Source of the DNA: Martelella alba | GTDB taxonomy: Bacteria > Pseudomonadota > Gammaproteobacteria > Enterobacterales > Enterobacteriaceae | Direction: 5' to 3' | DNA length: 64,000 bases | Assembly: GCF_005217455.1 (NCBI RefSeq) | Contig: NZ_SZPQ01000018.1 | Coordinates: forward strand, 1-64,000 | Part shown: positions 29,530 through 37,914 of the stretch, piece after piece | Position numbering within the stretch: the stretch's first letter is position 1 | Layout: every line of letters starts with the position of its first letter | Notes under the pieces: generated by a model | Database searches by the model: none | What the model was told of the DNA's origin: nothing | Seen by the model: only the letters and a program-made list of their open reading frames with translations | Translations under genes and position numbers: made by a program

Positions 29530-30366
29530 TCAGCGTAGTTCGCTGACCTTGACGTGATCCATATCGTTGAACACCTGGTTTTCGCCCACCATACCCCAAA
29601 TGAAGGTATAGCTTTTGGTACCGACGCCCGCATGAATCGACCAACTCGGGGAAATCACCGCCTGTTCGTTATGCACCAGAAGATGGCGGGTTTCCTGCGG
29701 TTGTCCCATCATATGGAAAACGGCGGTTTCTTCGTCCATATCAAAATAGAAATAGACCTCCATCCGTCGCTCATGAGTATGGCAAGGCATGGTATTCCAC
29801 AGGTTGCCTTCGGCAAGTTTGGTCAGCCCCATGGTCAGTTGGCAGGTTGGCAGCACATCGGGAACGATAAACTTGTTGATGGTTCGGCGGTTGCTGGCGG
29901 CGTTATCGCCGAGCGTCTGTCCAGACGCTTCCGCCAGGGTGATTTTACGGTTTGGATAGGGGGTGTGGGCCGGCGCGCTATTGTAATAGAATTTGGCCGG
30001 TTTGGCGGCATCGACACTGGAAAACCGCACGTCCTTGGCGCCCATGCCGACGTACAGGGCTTCCTGATGGCCAATCTCAAAGGTTTTACCGTCGACCACG
30101 ATAACGCCGGGGCCGCCGATATTAATCACGCCCAACTCGCGGCGTTCCAGAAAATAACCCACTCCCAGTTGTTTGCCCACTTCGCTGCCGATACTCACCG
30201 TCTTGCTGATGGGTTTGATACCGCCGACGATAATACGGTCAATATGGCTATACGTCATGGTATAGGTATCGGCCGCAAAGATGTTTTCGATAAGGAACTG
30301 GCTGCGCAACCCTTCGGTATCCAGTTGTTTGGCATGGTCGCTATGGATGCTTTGGCGGACTTGCAT
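29530..30366 (-). CDS. kduI: 5-dehydro-4-deoxy-D-glucuronate isomerase
   Basis: KduI converts 5-keto-4-deoxyuronate to 2,5-diketo-3-deoxygluconate, upstream of KduD. It is a cupin-type zinc enzyme of 278 residues, the exact family length. Metal ligands are visible as His196 and His198 ([15 protein letters not shown]), Glu203 and His245 (SIHAGVG). It is transcribed with kduD and is divergent from kdgF. A KdgR-like operator lies about 100 bp upstream. Confidence 0.97.
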   Translation of the reverse strand: MQVRQSIHSDHAKQLDTEGLRSQFLIENIFAADTYTMTYSHIDRIIVGGIKPISKTVSIGSEVGKQLGVGYFLERRELGVINIGGPGVIVVDGKTFEIGHQEALYVGMGAKDVRFSSVDAAKPAKFYYNSAPAHTPYPNRKITLAEASGQTLGDNAASNRRTINKFIVPDVLPTCQLTMGLTKLAEGNLWNTMPCHTHERRMEVYFYFDMDEETAVFHMMGQPQETRHLLVHNEQAVISPSWSIHAGVGTKSYTFIWGMVGENQVFNDMDHVKVSELR

Positions 30367-30462
30367 AATATGAATGCCTCTCTTTCGGAACTGACTTCGC
30401 TATGAGGATGTTTTCACCTGAGATGCTGGCATCATAGTGCGATAGGGATGTGAATTCAATAA

Positions 30463-30483
30463 AAATGAAATAATGTTTTATTT
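30463..30483. promoter_or_regulatory. KdgR-like operator between kduI and kdgF
   Basis: The sequence AAATGAAA-TAATG-TTTTATTT is an imperfect palindrome with one mismatch between arms and matches the KdgR consensus half-site AATGAAA/TTTCATT. KdgR is the IclR-family repressor of pectin catabolism, released by KDG. Position between two divergent hexuronate genes suggests a single site controlling both. The kdgR gene itself is not in the window. Confidence 0.6.
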
Positions 30484-30604
30484 ATTTTTTGAGAGATGTC
30501 ATGATTTTGATGTTTTCCGTTTTTTTTCCATCTCACCGGCCTTAAAATGCGGCGGTGACGGTTTTTTTCCTTACAGAATTTGCCTAGCGGCAAACGGGAG
30601 CAAT

Positions 30605-30937
30605 ATGAAAGCCTTTTTTATCAATGACGAAACCCCCTGGGAACAGCTGGGGGAGGGGGTAAAACGCAAGGTCATGACCTGGAGCGATGATCTCATGATG
30701 GTGTGCGTGCATTTTGCCAAAGGCGCCATCGGCACGGCGCATCGGCACGATATCCATGATCAGATAGCCTATGTCGCCGCGGGCAGTTTCGAAGTGGAAA
30801 TCGAAGGTGAGAAGCGGATTCTGAAGGCCGGCGACGCTTATCGCGCGGTTAAGCACGAAATGCACGGCGTGGTAGCGCTGGAAGACGACAGTATGCTTAT
30901 CGACACCTTTACCCCCAAGCGCGCGGATTTTCTCTAG
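30605..30937 (+). CDS. kdgF: KdgF, unsaturated uronate linearising cupin
   Basis: KdgF catalyses opening of 4,5-unsaturated uronates to the linear 5-keto-4-deoxyuronate, the KduI substrate. It is a 110-residue single-domain cupin. Metal and catalytic residues His46, His48, Gln53 and His87 are present (AHRHDIHDQIAYV and KHEMHGVV), the same numbering I recall for characterised KdgF. GGGAG is about 6 nt before the ATG at 30605. It is divergent from kduI-kduD, and together they give a three-step route from unsaturated uronate to KDG. No pectate lyase or KDG permease is in the window. Confidence 0.92.
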   Translation: MKAFFINDETPWEQLGEGVKRKVMTWSDDLMMVCVHFAKGAIGTAHRHDIHDQIAYVAAGSFEVEIEGEKRILKAGDAYRAVKHEMHGVVALEDDSMLIDTFTPKRADFL

Positions 30938-30982
30938 CCGACCCGTGGACGGCCATGATCCGGCCGCGGTTTTAGGGCCTGC

Positions 30983-31648
30983 CTAGCGCAGGTGTTCGGC
31001 GGACAAGTCCGTAAGCGAGTCGAGTCGGACATCGGCCAATACCCAGCGGGGATCGGCGCGATAGGCCGGGTCGGGCACGACGATGGAGCGCATTCGCGCC
31101 GCTTTGGTGGCAATCATGCCATTAAATGAATCTTCAAGGGTGGTGCAGCGCTCCGGCAATACGCCCAGCCTGTCGGCCGCCAATAGATAAACCTCGGGGT
31201 GCGGCTTGCTATAAGGCAGTCGTTCGGCGGAGCAGATTTCAGCGAAATAATGGCGCACCTGGAAAATTTCCAGAACGCTTTCCAGCATGAACAACGGCGA
31301 TGCCGAAGCCAGGCCGATTTTCAAGGAGCACTCCGCCGCGATGTCCAACGCCTGACGCACCCCCGGCAACAGCGGCCGCCGTTCATCGATAAGATTTACG
31401 GTACGCCGGATAATGCGCAGGGTAACCTCTTCCTGGGATACCCCCTCCCACGGGCTCATGGCATACCACATTTTAACCACATTATCGATGCGTAATCCCA
31501 GTGTATCGGGTAATTGTTCCCCTTTGGCGATATCCAGTCCCATGGCGGCAAAGGTCTCCAGTTCCGCCTGGTGCCAAAGAGGCTCGGAATCGATAATCAG
31601 ACCATCCATATCAAATATGACCGCTTCCTGTGGTAACAATGTCGGCAT
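30983..31648 (-). CDS. hxpB: HAD sugar phosphatase HxpB (2-deoxyglucose-6-phosphatase)
   Basis: This is a cytosolic HAD-superfamily phosphatase of 221 residues that hydrolyses hexose 6-phosphates, including 2-deoxyglucose 6-phosphate; it was formerly called YniC. Motif I is FDMDGLIIDSEP with nucleophile Asp13 and acid/base Asp15. Motif II is in GLASASPL, motif III lysine in YSKPHPEVY, and motif IV in LEDSFNGM. It faces kdgF tail to tail. The order hxpB, yniB, yniA, pfkB follows E. coli. Confidence 0.94.
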   Translation of the reverse strand: MPTLLPQEAVIFDMDGLIIDSEPLWHQAELETFAAMGLDIAKGEQLPDTLGLRIDNVVKMWYAMSPWEGVSQEEVTLRIIRRTVNLIDERRPLLPGVRQALDIAAECSLKIGLASASPLFMLESVLEIFQVRHYFAEICSAERLPYSKPHPEVYLLAADRLGVLPERCTTLEDSFNGMIATKAARMRSIVVPDPAYRADPRWVLADVRLDSLTDLSAEHLR

Positions 31649-31876
31649 GCAACAGCTCCTTTAGGGTGAGAACATAAGGGCAACAGGGTATCATCTCTTG
31701 GCGATGAAGGGGATGGCGGGCGGAAGTAATAAATACATAAAAAAGCGGAGTTAATCACGCTATACTCGTCATACTTCGCGGGGCGATTTTGAGCCTATGC
31801 CCTCATCGCCTATGACGGGTATGCATAATGGATAAACTTAATCGCACGGGTTGGCGTCGATTGATAAGGGGAGCGC

Positions 31877-32422
31877 ATGACGTATCAACAAGCCGGCCGT
31901 CTGGCCGTGATCAAGCGGTTGGCGGGATGGATAATTTTTATACCGGCTTTACTCTCGACACTGATTTCATTGCTGAAATATCTTTATCAGCATGCGGAAC
32001 AAAACAAAGGGATTAACGCCGTCGTTTCTGATTTTTTTCATGTCATGATCGATATGCTGCGGTTTAATACGCCATTTCTCAACATGTTCTGGTATAACTC
32101 GCCGCAACCGACTTTTGAGCGCGCCCTGTTCGACGGCAATATCGGTTTCTGGGTAGTCTACGTTCTGATTTTCGTCGGTCTGGCGCTACAGGCGTCCGGC
32201 GCGCGCATGTCGCGGCAGGCCAAGCATGTCCGTGAAGGCGTCGAGGATCAAATGGTGCTTGAACAGGCCAGGGGATCAGAGGGCCTGAGCCGCGCGCAAC
32301 TGGAGGAAAAAATCATCATGCCGCGGCACACCATATTTTTGCAGATTTTCCCGCTGTATGTTTTGCCCGTCGTCATCGCCGTTATCGGCTATTTTATCCT
32401 TAAATTGCTGGGCATGTTGTGA
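31877..32422 (+). CDS. yniB: Inner-membrane protein YniB
   Basis: This is a 181-residue protein of the YniB family, function unknown. Three hydrophobic segments are predicted at about 14-36, 88-110 and 155-178, with a charged cytosolic part between the last two (RMSRQAKHVREGVEDQ). A weak GGGGAG precedes the ATG. It is divergent from hxpB and convergent with yniA, as in E. coli. Confidence 0.9.
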   Translation: MTYQQAGRLAVIKRLAGWIIFIPALLSTLISLLKYLYQHAEQNKGINAVVSDFFHVMIDMLRFNTPFLNMFWYNSPQPTFERALFDGNIGFWVVYVLIFVGLALQASGARMSRQAKHVREGVEDQMVLEQARGSEGLSRAQLEEKIIMPRHTIFLQIFPLYVLPVVIAVIGYFILKLLGML

Positions 32423-32430
32423 TTACCGGC

Positions 32431-32458
32431 CGGCAAGCCGGAAAGAACGGGCTTGCCG
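32431..32458. terminator. Hairpin between convergent yniB and yniA
   Basis: CGGCAAGCC (32431-32439) pairs with GGCTTGCCG (32450-32458) in the 43-bp gap between the two stop codons. There is no T tract, so it is a candidate bidirectional terminator only. Confidence 0.45.
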
Positions 32459-32465
32459 CCGGCCG

Positions 32466-33332
32466 TCAGGCGCCGTCGCTTAAAACCCGATCCAGCGCCT
32501 GCTCGGCGGCGGCAATATGCTCGCCGCCGAACAGACAGGCACGGTTCAGCAGGTAATACAGCTGGTAGACCGGTTGGCGATGGATAAACCCTCTGTCCAG
32601 CGGCCAGACGCTTTGATAGCCATCGTAGATTTGCGGCAAGAGTTCCGGATAAAGCGGCAGCATGGCCAGATCGCACTCCCGATCGCCCCAATAACAGGCG
32701 GGATCGTAAAGGTAGCAGCCCAAAGGGCTGTTGGCGCAGTTGTCCGGCCACAAATCGCCGTGTAGCAGCGAAGGCTGAGGCTGGTGATCGCGCAGCAGGA
32801 AAGCGATATGCGCGATGACATAATCAATATCGCCGTAACGCAATCCTTTCTCAGCGGCCAATTGCAGTTGCCAACCGATGCGCTGTTCGGCATAAAATGT
32901 CGCCCAGCGACGCTGCCAGGCATTGGGTTGGGTTATCGTGGAGAGGTCATTGTCAAAATCGAGACCAAACTGCGGTTGCTCGCTCCATTGATGCAACCGC
33001 GCCAATTGCTGCCCGAGGCAATAGGCGCCATGGGCGTCGAATGGTCTTTCAGGCAGAAATTCCATAAGCAGAAAACTGTAGTCCCTGTCGCTGCCGACGC
33101 CATACACTTTTGGCACCCGCACGGTCTTGCTGCGGGCCAGCATAGCCAATTGATCGGCTTCGCTAGTGAATTTTTGCAGCATATCCCGGTTATCGCTTTT
33201 GACGAACACCTCGTGATCCCCAAAGCGGATGTACCAGGTCGGATGCAGTTCGCCGCCGGGCAATTCCCGACGCTCAAGAATGCCGTCGCCGGTCAGGGCT
33301 TCGGCCAACAGGCGTTCAATGGCGTGCCACAT
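32466..33332 (-). CDS. yniA: Fructosamine kinase family protein YniA
   Basis: This is a 288-residue cytosolic kinase of the fructosamine-3-kinase/APH-like fold, thought to phosphorylate ribulosamines or fructosamines on glycated proteins so that they break down. The kinase features are VFVKSDNR (ATP-binding lysine), the catalytic loop LLHGDLWPDN and the magnesium-binding DPACYWGDRECDLAM. The substrate of bacterial YniA has been inferred from family members. In E. coli ydiZ lies between yniA and pfkB; it is absent here. Confidence 0.92.
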   Translation of the reverse strand: MWHAIERLLAEALTGDGILERRELPGGELHPTWYIRFGDHEVFVKSDNRDMLQKFTSEADQLAMLARSKTVRVPKVYGVGSDRDYSFLLMEFLPERPFDAHGAYCLGQQLARLHQWSEQPQFGLDFDNDLSTITQPNAWQRRWATFYAEQRIGWQLQLAAEKGLRYGDIDYVIAHIAFLLRDHQPQPSLLHGDLWPDNCANSPLGCYLYDPACYWGDRECDLAMLPLYPELLPQIYDGYQSVWPLDRGFIHRQPVYQLYYLLNRACLFGGEHIAAAEQALDRVLSDGA

Positions 33333-33685
33333 GAAAATCTCCCCCTAAAGTTATCCTGCCGGTCAAGGTCTGAAACTTTGCTGACAATGAGTCAGATCGG
33401 CTCCGTCAAGAAAACGGCGGCGGCCGATGGAACAAAACCGGTCTTGGCCGGAATCGGGCGCTGACCGAACCGGGTTCCATTAGAGAAGAGCGCGCCGGAA
33501 AGTTTGCTTGGATTGCAATTTGGTTCCCTGGTGACGCTTCGTGTGAGTGTTGTTGCTTATATAGTCAATGTCAACCGTTTCTTGCTTCGGCCTGGCGCTT
33601 TTACCGCGCAATGGCAAAAATTGTCCGCCTGCCGGCCTCATCGCGCCGCGTAAGGACATAAGCGCGATGGTGCTTGAGAAAGCGC
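33333..33685. other. yniA upstream region
   Basis: About 350 bp between pfkB and yniA, where E. coli carries ydiZ. No supported gene or strong hairpin is seen. A CTTATATAGTC stretch near 33555 could belong to a promoter on either strand. Confidence 0.3.
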
Positions 33686-34627
33686 TCAAAGAATACTGGT
33701 CTGGCAAAGGTATTGATAGATACGCAGCGTATCGTCACGAGTGCAAAGCCGGGTACCTTTGTGTAAGGTGGCCGCGCTGCCGGCCGCCACGCCGTAGCGC
33801 GCCATCTCCAATAAATCGGCCTTTTCGGCCAGTTTCAACGTCATTGCGCCCACCATGCTATCCCCCGCGCCGACCGTGCTCAGTTTTTTTACCGGCGGGG
33901 GGACGATTTGCAGGGTCTGGTCATGGTCGGCCACCAGGGCGCCCTGCGGGCCGAGCGACACCACGACGCGCTCGGCGCCGCCGTGGGCGACGATGTCCGA
34001 TGCCGCTTGTTTGACCGACTGTGGATCATCAAGACTGTGTCCGACCATTTCGGCCAGTTCTTTCTGATTGGGTTTGACCAGCGCCAGGTTTCCCACCGCC
34101 AGACACGCCGCCAGGGCGGGACCGGAACTGTCTATTACGCAACGCAATCCCTGGGATTGCGCGGTTTTCAGCAAGTGTTGCAGATTTTCCACTCCGATGC
34201 CCGGCGGCAGACTGCCGCTTATCACAAACAGCGAGTCGCGGGGCAGCGCGGCCAGCCGATGTTCGAACGTGGCGAACTCCTGATCGGTAAGATGGGCGCC
34301 GGGCATGACAAAACGGTATTGTTCGCCGGTACTTTCCACATGCACATGCAAGTTTTGCCGGGTCCAGTCCGCGGATTCCACCGGGTCGATGTCGACGCCC
34401 TCCGCCTGTAACAATTCGGCCAAATGGCGCCCGGTGGGGCCGCCAATGGGGAACAACGCGGTCGCCTGGCCGCCAAGATGCACTATCGCCCTGGCCACAT
34501 TGATGCCGCCGCCGCCCGGTTCAAACACGGGGGCCGAGCAGCGCAGCTTGCCTTCGGGATACATTCTGTCAGTGGTTGTGGCGCTGTCCAGAGAGGGTGC
34601 CAGCGTAAGGGTCGTTATCGGTGTCAT
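33686..34627 (-). CDS. pfkB: 6-phosphofructokinase II (PfkB)
   Basis: PfkB phosphorylates fructose 6-phosphate with ATP, the minor glycolytic isozyme in E. coli. It is a ribokinase-family protein of 313 residues. It shows FEPGGGGINVARAI near residue 36, the substrate-side DWTRQNLHVHVE, and the C-terminal catalytic STVGAGDSMVGA with the base Asp. GAGCGGG is the only purine-rich stretch before the ATG at 34627. The C-terminus has a few extra residues (CQTSIL). A tagatose or 1-phosphofructokinase role is less likely given the very close match to E. coli PfkB. Confidence 0.93.
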   Translation of the reverse strand: MTPITTLTLAPSLDSATTTDRMYPEGKLRCSAPVFEPGGGGINVARAIVHLGGQATALFPIGGPTGRHLAELLQAEGVDIDPVESADWTRQNLHVHVESTGEQYRFVMPGAHLTDQEFATFEHRLAALPRDSLFVISGSLPPGIGVENLQHLLKTAQSQGLRCVIDSSGPALAACLAVGNLALVKPNQKELAEMVGHSLDDPQSVKQAASDIVAHGGAERVVVSLGPQGALVADHDQTLQIVPPPVKKLSTVGAGDSMVGAMTLKLAEKADLLEMARYGVAAGSAATLHKGTRLCTRDDTLRIYQYLCQTSIL

Positions 34628-34771
34628 AACCCGCTCCTAACTATAGATGTGCGGCCAGCATAGCACTCTTGCCCTCTGACCGTATTAGGAGAAAACGTTT
34701 TTTGCGACGAACTTGCCTCAAGTTTGTTACCCGTCTGCCGATACCGAGGGGGAAGAACAGGAGGGAACTGA

Positions 34772-34876
34772 ATGAGTGTAAAATCCGAACGGCGCTGGAA
34801 GGTGATAAGTCTGTTTCTGTTGGTGGTGTTAGTGGTATTGACTGGGCTACTTTTTAAAACCGATGTGCCGATGTAA
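34772..34876 (+). CDS. 34-residue predicted single-span membrane protein
   Basis: A short frame, ATG at 34772 to TAA at 34874-34876, encodes MSVKSERRWK followed by a hydrophobic helix of about 18 residues (residues 11-28) and the tail KTDVPM. A perfect Shine-Dalgarno AGGAGG at 34759-34764 is spaced 7 nt from the ATG. A terminator with stem ATCTG/CAGAT and seven T follows at 34936-34954, closing a compact transcription unit. The positive-inside pattern predicts N-in orientation. E. coli has the unrelated-looking small protein YniD in this neighbourhood; no homology is claimed. Confidence 0.65.
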   Translation: MSVKSERRWKVISLFLLVVLVVLTGLLFKTDVPM

Positions 34877-34935
34877 CGGAGGGCGTCTTCGACGTTCAAG
34901 GCGATCCGGCGGCGGTTTATGGGCTTTTGTATGTG

Positions 34936-34954
34936 ATCTGACGCAGATTTTTTT
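34936..34954 (+). terminator. Terminator after the 34-residue gene
   Basis: ATCTG (34936-34940), loop ACG and CAGAT (34944-34948) are followed by T up to 34954. The stem is short (5 bp) but the T tract is good. Confidence 0.55.
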
Positions 34955-35051
34955 AGGAAAAATGCCATAAAGAATGATCTGGCTCTTATTATTTGTGCAA
35001 AAACACGTGTACGATTATTCTTAAAAGAAGTCAGGTGATTGTGAGGGTATC

Positions 35052-35138
35052 ATGGAATATTTCTATCGGTTAACGTTGCCCAGCATTGTATTGATATGTA
35101 TGGCATTTTGGGTCGCTGTCGTTACTGCTCTGGTGTGA
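35052..35138 (+). CDS. 28-residue predicted hydrophobic small protein
   Basis: ATG at 35052 to TGA at 35136-35138 encodes MEYFYRLTLP followed by an almost wholly hydrophobic stretch ending VAVVTALV. GAGGG at 35043-35047 is 4-8 nt before the ATG. A strong terminator follows 28 bp after the stop. The size, one membrane span, good ribosome-binding site and own terminator resemble known enterobacterial small membrane proteins, but I do not recognise this one. Confidence 0.55.
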   Translation: MEYFYRLTLPSIVLICMAFWVAVVTALV

Positions 35139-35166
35139 AATACCTCATAATGACATGTGGATTCAA

Positions 35167-35198
35167 GCAAACCCGCCACGGCGGGTTTGCTGCTTTTT
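35167..35198 (+). terminator. Strong Rho-independent terminator
   Basis: GCAAACCCGC (35167-35176) and GCGGGTTTGC (35181-35190) form a perfect 10-bp stem with loop CACG, followed by TGCTTTTT. It ends the transcript carrying the 28-residue protein and, read on the other strand, could also serve the gene at 35330 only as an upstream barrier. Confidence 0.8.
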
Positions 35199-35329
35199 GG
35201 TGCAAGGCGTGATTTTTCTATTGACATTGTCATTGAAATGATAAAGAACTGAGCCAAGCATTTTTCCTGGATGTTAATCGCGCGGCTGGGTAAATGCGCC
35301 TGGCGCCCATTGCCAGTGGGAATCATGCC

Positions 35330-36283
35330 TCAATGACTGGCAGGAGTGGTTGTGTTGAGCCGATGGTAAAGTCGCCGACCCGAATTCTGGCACCGGATAT
35401 CCTTCCCCGCCTCGAGCAGCAATCGGTAGCGTCCTGCCGTTTCGTCAATCTGACGGACAGTCAGCGAGGGCGGCGGGCATTGCTTTAAAGACTCCAGTAA
35501 ACGTGTGGCCGCCAGAGCGATGCCGTAGCCTGCCGGCGGCGCCTCTTGCCGGAAAAGTCCGTCGGCCGTTGCCAGCAAGGCGGAAAGGCCTTCCTGGCAG
35601 ACTTCCGTGCGATAGAGTCGCAATCCCAGAAATAACGGTCTTTCCGACGACAACGGCACGATAAACCCATTCCCGCCGGCCAGCATTCGCCCAAATGCAT
35701 CGCCCCTTGCCGCCAGATCCCGCCGCCAGCGAAGCATGGCGCGGGCCATGGCGTGCTTATCGGTGAGATGCGCCGCGATGTCGTCGCCGTCACAACACAT
35801 CAAGTACTTCGCGCCGACGGCCGGACAGGCGGTGTCGGCTATTAGGCAACCCACTGAGATAGCACCCAGGGGGAAGGGGGTGAAAGGCGGTTGACGGGAC
35901 AAGGATTCGTCAATGATGACGACATCTTTCAACAGGGCGCGAAAACATTCCCGTCCGGCCATCAAGCCGATATAGAGTTGGCGTTCATGCATCCGCAGCG
36001 CGGCGACGGCGTAGCGCCTATTTTCCAGCGCCGCCAGCATCTCCTTTGACGAGCGGAGGGCTGAAGGCGCCAGCGCGGCGGCAAAACGGGAATAATCCGG
36101 CTCTTTCAAATAGCCGGCCACGGTTTCGGCAATGGCGGGTATTCGATAAAAAATATCGGCCGGAGTATTACCCGCGTTAGTCAGATGGAGGCCGGTAAGG
36201 GGCGCCGACGCCGCCGGTTTCGTCTCGGGAGGCGCATCGGCGGGGGGGCCATTGTTGGCTAATTTATTTTGCAAGATAAACAT
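35330..36283 (-). CDS. Orphan hypothetical protein (weak F-box-like segment)
   Basis: This is an unrecognised protein of 317 residues with no signal peptide or membrane span. The first 45 residues are rich in Pro, Ala and Asn. Residues about 45-85 (FYRIPAIAETVAGYLKEPDY...) look like an F-box-type helical motif, an Ile-Pro start followed by spaced hydrophobics and YL. The rest is Ala/Leu/Arg-rich helical sequence with several cysteines (YLMCCDGDD, QCPPP, IRCQNS). No Shine-Dalgarno sequence is evident at the ATG at 36283. F-box-like proteins in host-associated bacteria are often secreted effectors, but that reading is only a suggestion. It could instead be a lineage-specific protein of any role. 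Confidence 0.5.
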   Translation of the reverse strand: MFILQNKLANNGPPADAPPETKPAASAPLTGLHLTNAGNTPADIFYRIPAIAETVAGYLKEPDYSRFAAALAPSALRSSKEMLAALENRRYAVAALRMHERQLYIGLMAGRECFRALLKDVVIIDESLSRQPPFTPFPLGAISVGCLIADTACPAVGAKYLMCCDGDDIAAHLTDKHAMARAMLRWRRDLAARGDAFGRMLAGGNGFIVPLSSERPLFLGLRLYRTEVCQEGLSALLATADGLFRQEAPPAGYGIALAATRLLESLKQCPPPSLTVRQIDETAGRYRLLLEAGKDIRCQNSGRRLYHRLNTTTPASH

Positions 36284-36594
36284 AATATCGCACTGGTTGA
36301 CTTAACATAAAAATTTACTTGGCGGACCCCACGTTGTCTCTTTGTCGCCGCGCCCGCTTGCCGCCGCGATGCAACGTGAATTATTTAGAGTATATCGCTT
36401 TCTTGACCATAAAATGAATAAAGCGGAAACCTGAATATGGCATTTCCCTCCCGGATTCTACTACCCACCCAACCTAGGGCGAGTATACATGGCCGGCGCG
36501 GCGGCCTGGCAAAAGGGCATTAACGCGTGGGGCTTGGCCGGCCTGGCGCCGATGGAACATCCATGGGGTGAAAAGTATGTCAATTGAAGACGAA
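36284..36594. other. Spacer between orphan gene and Rob-like gene
   Basis: 311 bp without a supported gene. It contains an A/T-rich block at 36375-36425 that could hold the promoter for the orphan gene, and no clear terminator for the Rob-like gene. Confidence 0.3.
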
Positions 36595-37476
36595 TTATTT
36601 TACGTGGTTCCGTTTTACCGGTAAAAAATAGTCGCAGTGAATCATTCGGGTTTGTAATGGTGAAGGTACCAAATCCCTGGCACAAAAACGTTCTATTCCA
36701 ATCCCTTTCCGGCGAGTCAAACCGAGCATGGGGAGATAGGTGCCATACAGAGTCATAATAAAATCCTGGAGTTCCTCCGTGGGGCCGTCGAAAGTAAACT
36801 GGGCATAATCGCCGCCCTCCAATTCCATTAACTGTCCATAAATAAAATTACCCCGCATCTGCGCATAATCCACCGCCGTGGTGTAAAAAACTTCCTGCTC
36901 ATCCTCTTTACTGTGGCTGGGGCGGATATGATGCAATCCATATAAAACGGGAGGTATGAAGCCTGCCTGTCGAATATATTGACTCCAGAATCGTAACCGG
37001 AATTTGGCGCGATAATATCCCACTTGCTCCAGATTGCAGGTATAACTTTGTGTCACGCCCATTAATTTCATCGGTTGCAGTGTGATAAATCGCGGCGACG
37101 GCAAAGGTGGCGAATCTAGCAGGATCGGCGGACAAATAGTGGTGGTGTCCCATTCTTCCAGACGGCGATAGCGCGCGGGCGTGGTGGCGAACTGGCGGCG
37201 GAATGCCCGGGTAAAGGTTTGTTGCGAATCAAAATGGTATTGCAGGGCGATATCCAAGATTGGCAGACTGGTCAGCCGTAGGGCGACCGAGGCCTGGGAG
37301 AGTTTTCTCGCCCTGATATAGGCGCCCATGGCCTGGCCGGTGGCTTCTTTGAACATCCGTTGTAAATGCCATTTTGAATAACCGGACTTAGCGGCGACAT
37401 CATCAAGGGATAGGGGAAGGTTTAAGCTTTTCTCGATCCAGGATAATACACCACGAATAATTTCGGTTTGATCCAT
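36595..37476 (-). CDS. Rob-like AraC/XylS transcription regulator
   Basis: This is a 293-residue DNA-binding regulator closely resembling Rob. Residues 1-105 form the two-helix-turn-helix MarA/SoxS/Rob domain (GYSKWHLQRMFKEATGQ, ILDIALQYHFDSQQTFTRAF). Residues about 120-290 form the GyrI-like ligand-binding domain (GVTQSYTCNLEQ, PPVLYGL, DEQEVFYTTA, LPMLGLTRRKGIGIER). Rob activates efflux, LPS and stress genes in response to dipyridyl, bile salts and fatty acids. In E. coli rob lies elsewhere, beside creA, so this may be a paralog or a relocated rob. Start ATG 37476 (MDQTEII) matches the E. coli start MDQAGII. It is divergent from thrS. Confidence 0.85.
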   Translation of the reverse strand: MDQTEIIRGVLSWIEKSLNLPLSLDDVAAKSGYSKWHLQRMFKEATGQAMGAYIRARKLSQASVALRLTSLPILDIALQYHFDSQQTFTRAFRRQFATTPARYRRLEEWDTTTICPPILLDSPPLPSPRFITLQPMKLMGVTQSYTCNLEQVGYYRAKFRLRFWSQYIRQAGFIPPVLYGLHHIRPSHSKEDEQEVFYTTAVDYAQMRGNFIYGQLMELEGGDYAQFTFDGPTEELQDFIMTLYGTYLPMLGLTRRKGIGIERFCARDLVPSPLQTRMIHCDYFLPVKRNHVK

Positions 37477-37488
37477 TACAAATCTCAT

Positions 37489-37870
37489 CGGGCAATAAAA
37501 AAAATATCATAACATTTTTTTATGATGTGCTAATAAATGGCGCATTTTTTGTTAATTTTTTATGTCAATATTTCTATTGTTACGTTTTGTAATTCGCATT
37601 ATTTATGTTTTGACAATCCGGCGTTTCTTGCGGCGGGGTGAGTTAACGGCCCCCGCGGCGGTTTCCCTCGCATTAAACCAAAATTGGCGAGTTCCGACCG
37701 GCAAAAAGTTTCTCCCACAAAGTAAGAAATGCTAACATAGCCCCCTCAAATTGTGAGCCAGCCGGATATCAATGACTGTGCGGTTTGTGAACCCCTGTAG
37801 GGCCAATCTGACGAATGTGGGTGAGATGGTCATACAACTAATTGAAAATTAACCGTAATTGAATTTGTAT
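37489..37870. promoter_or_regulatory. Rob-like/thrS divergent promoter region and thrS leader
   Basis: About 380 bp. The part next to the Rob-like gene (37490-37620) is very A/T-rich and should hold its promoter. The rest forms the long untranslated thrS leader, which in E. coli folds into the multi-domain translational operator. No gene is seen. Confidence 0.45.
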
Positions 37871-37914
37871 GTGATCTTGCGTGTGGATCACCACTGCAAC
37901 CTAAGGAAAAAATC
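37871..37914 (+). promoter_or_regulatory. thrS translational operator, anticodon-mimic hairpin
   Basis: GTGATC (37871-37876) pairs with GATCAC (37886-37891) and presents the loop TTGCGTGTG, which contains CGT at 37880-37882, the threonine anticodon sequence. AAGGA at 37903-37907 precedes the thrS ATG at 37915. This is the arrangement of the E. coli thrS operator, where threonyl-tRNA synthetase binds its own leader in place of tRNA-Thr and blocks ribosome binding. Confidence 0.75.

Noticed and set aside
33480..33707. 75-codon minus frame between pfkB and yniA as a ydiZ homolog
   Set aside because: No resemblance to YdiZ is seen, and it overlaps the pfkB 3' end on the same strand in another frame.
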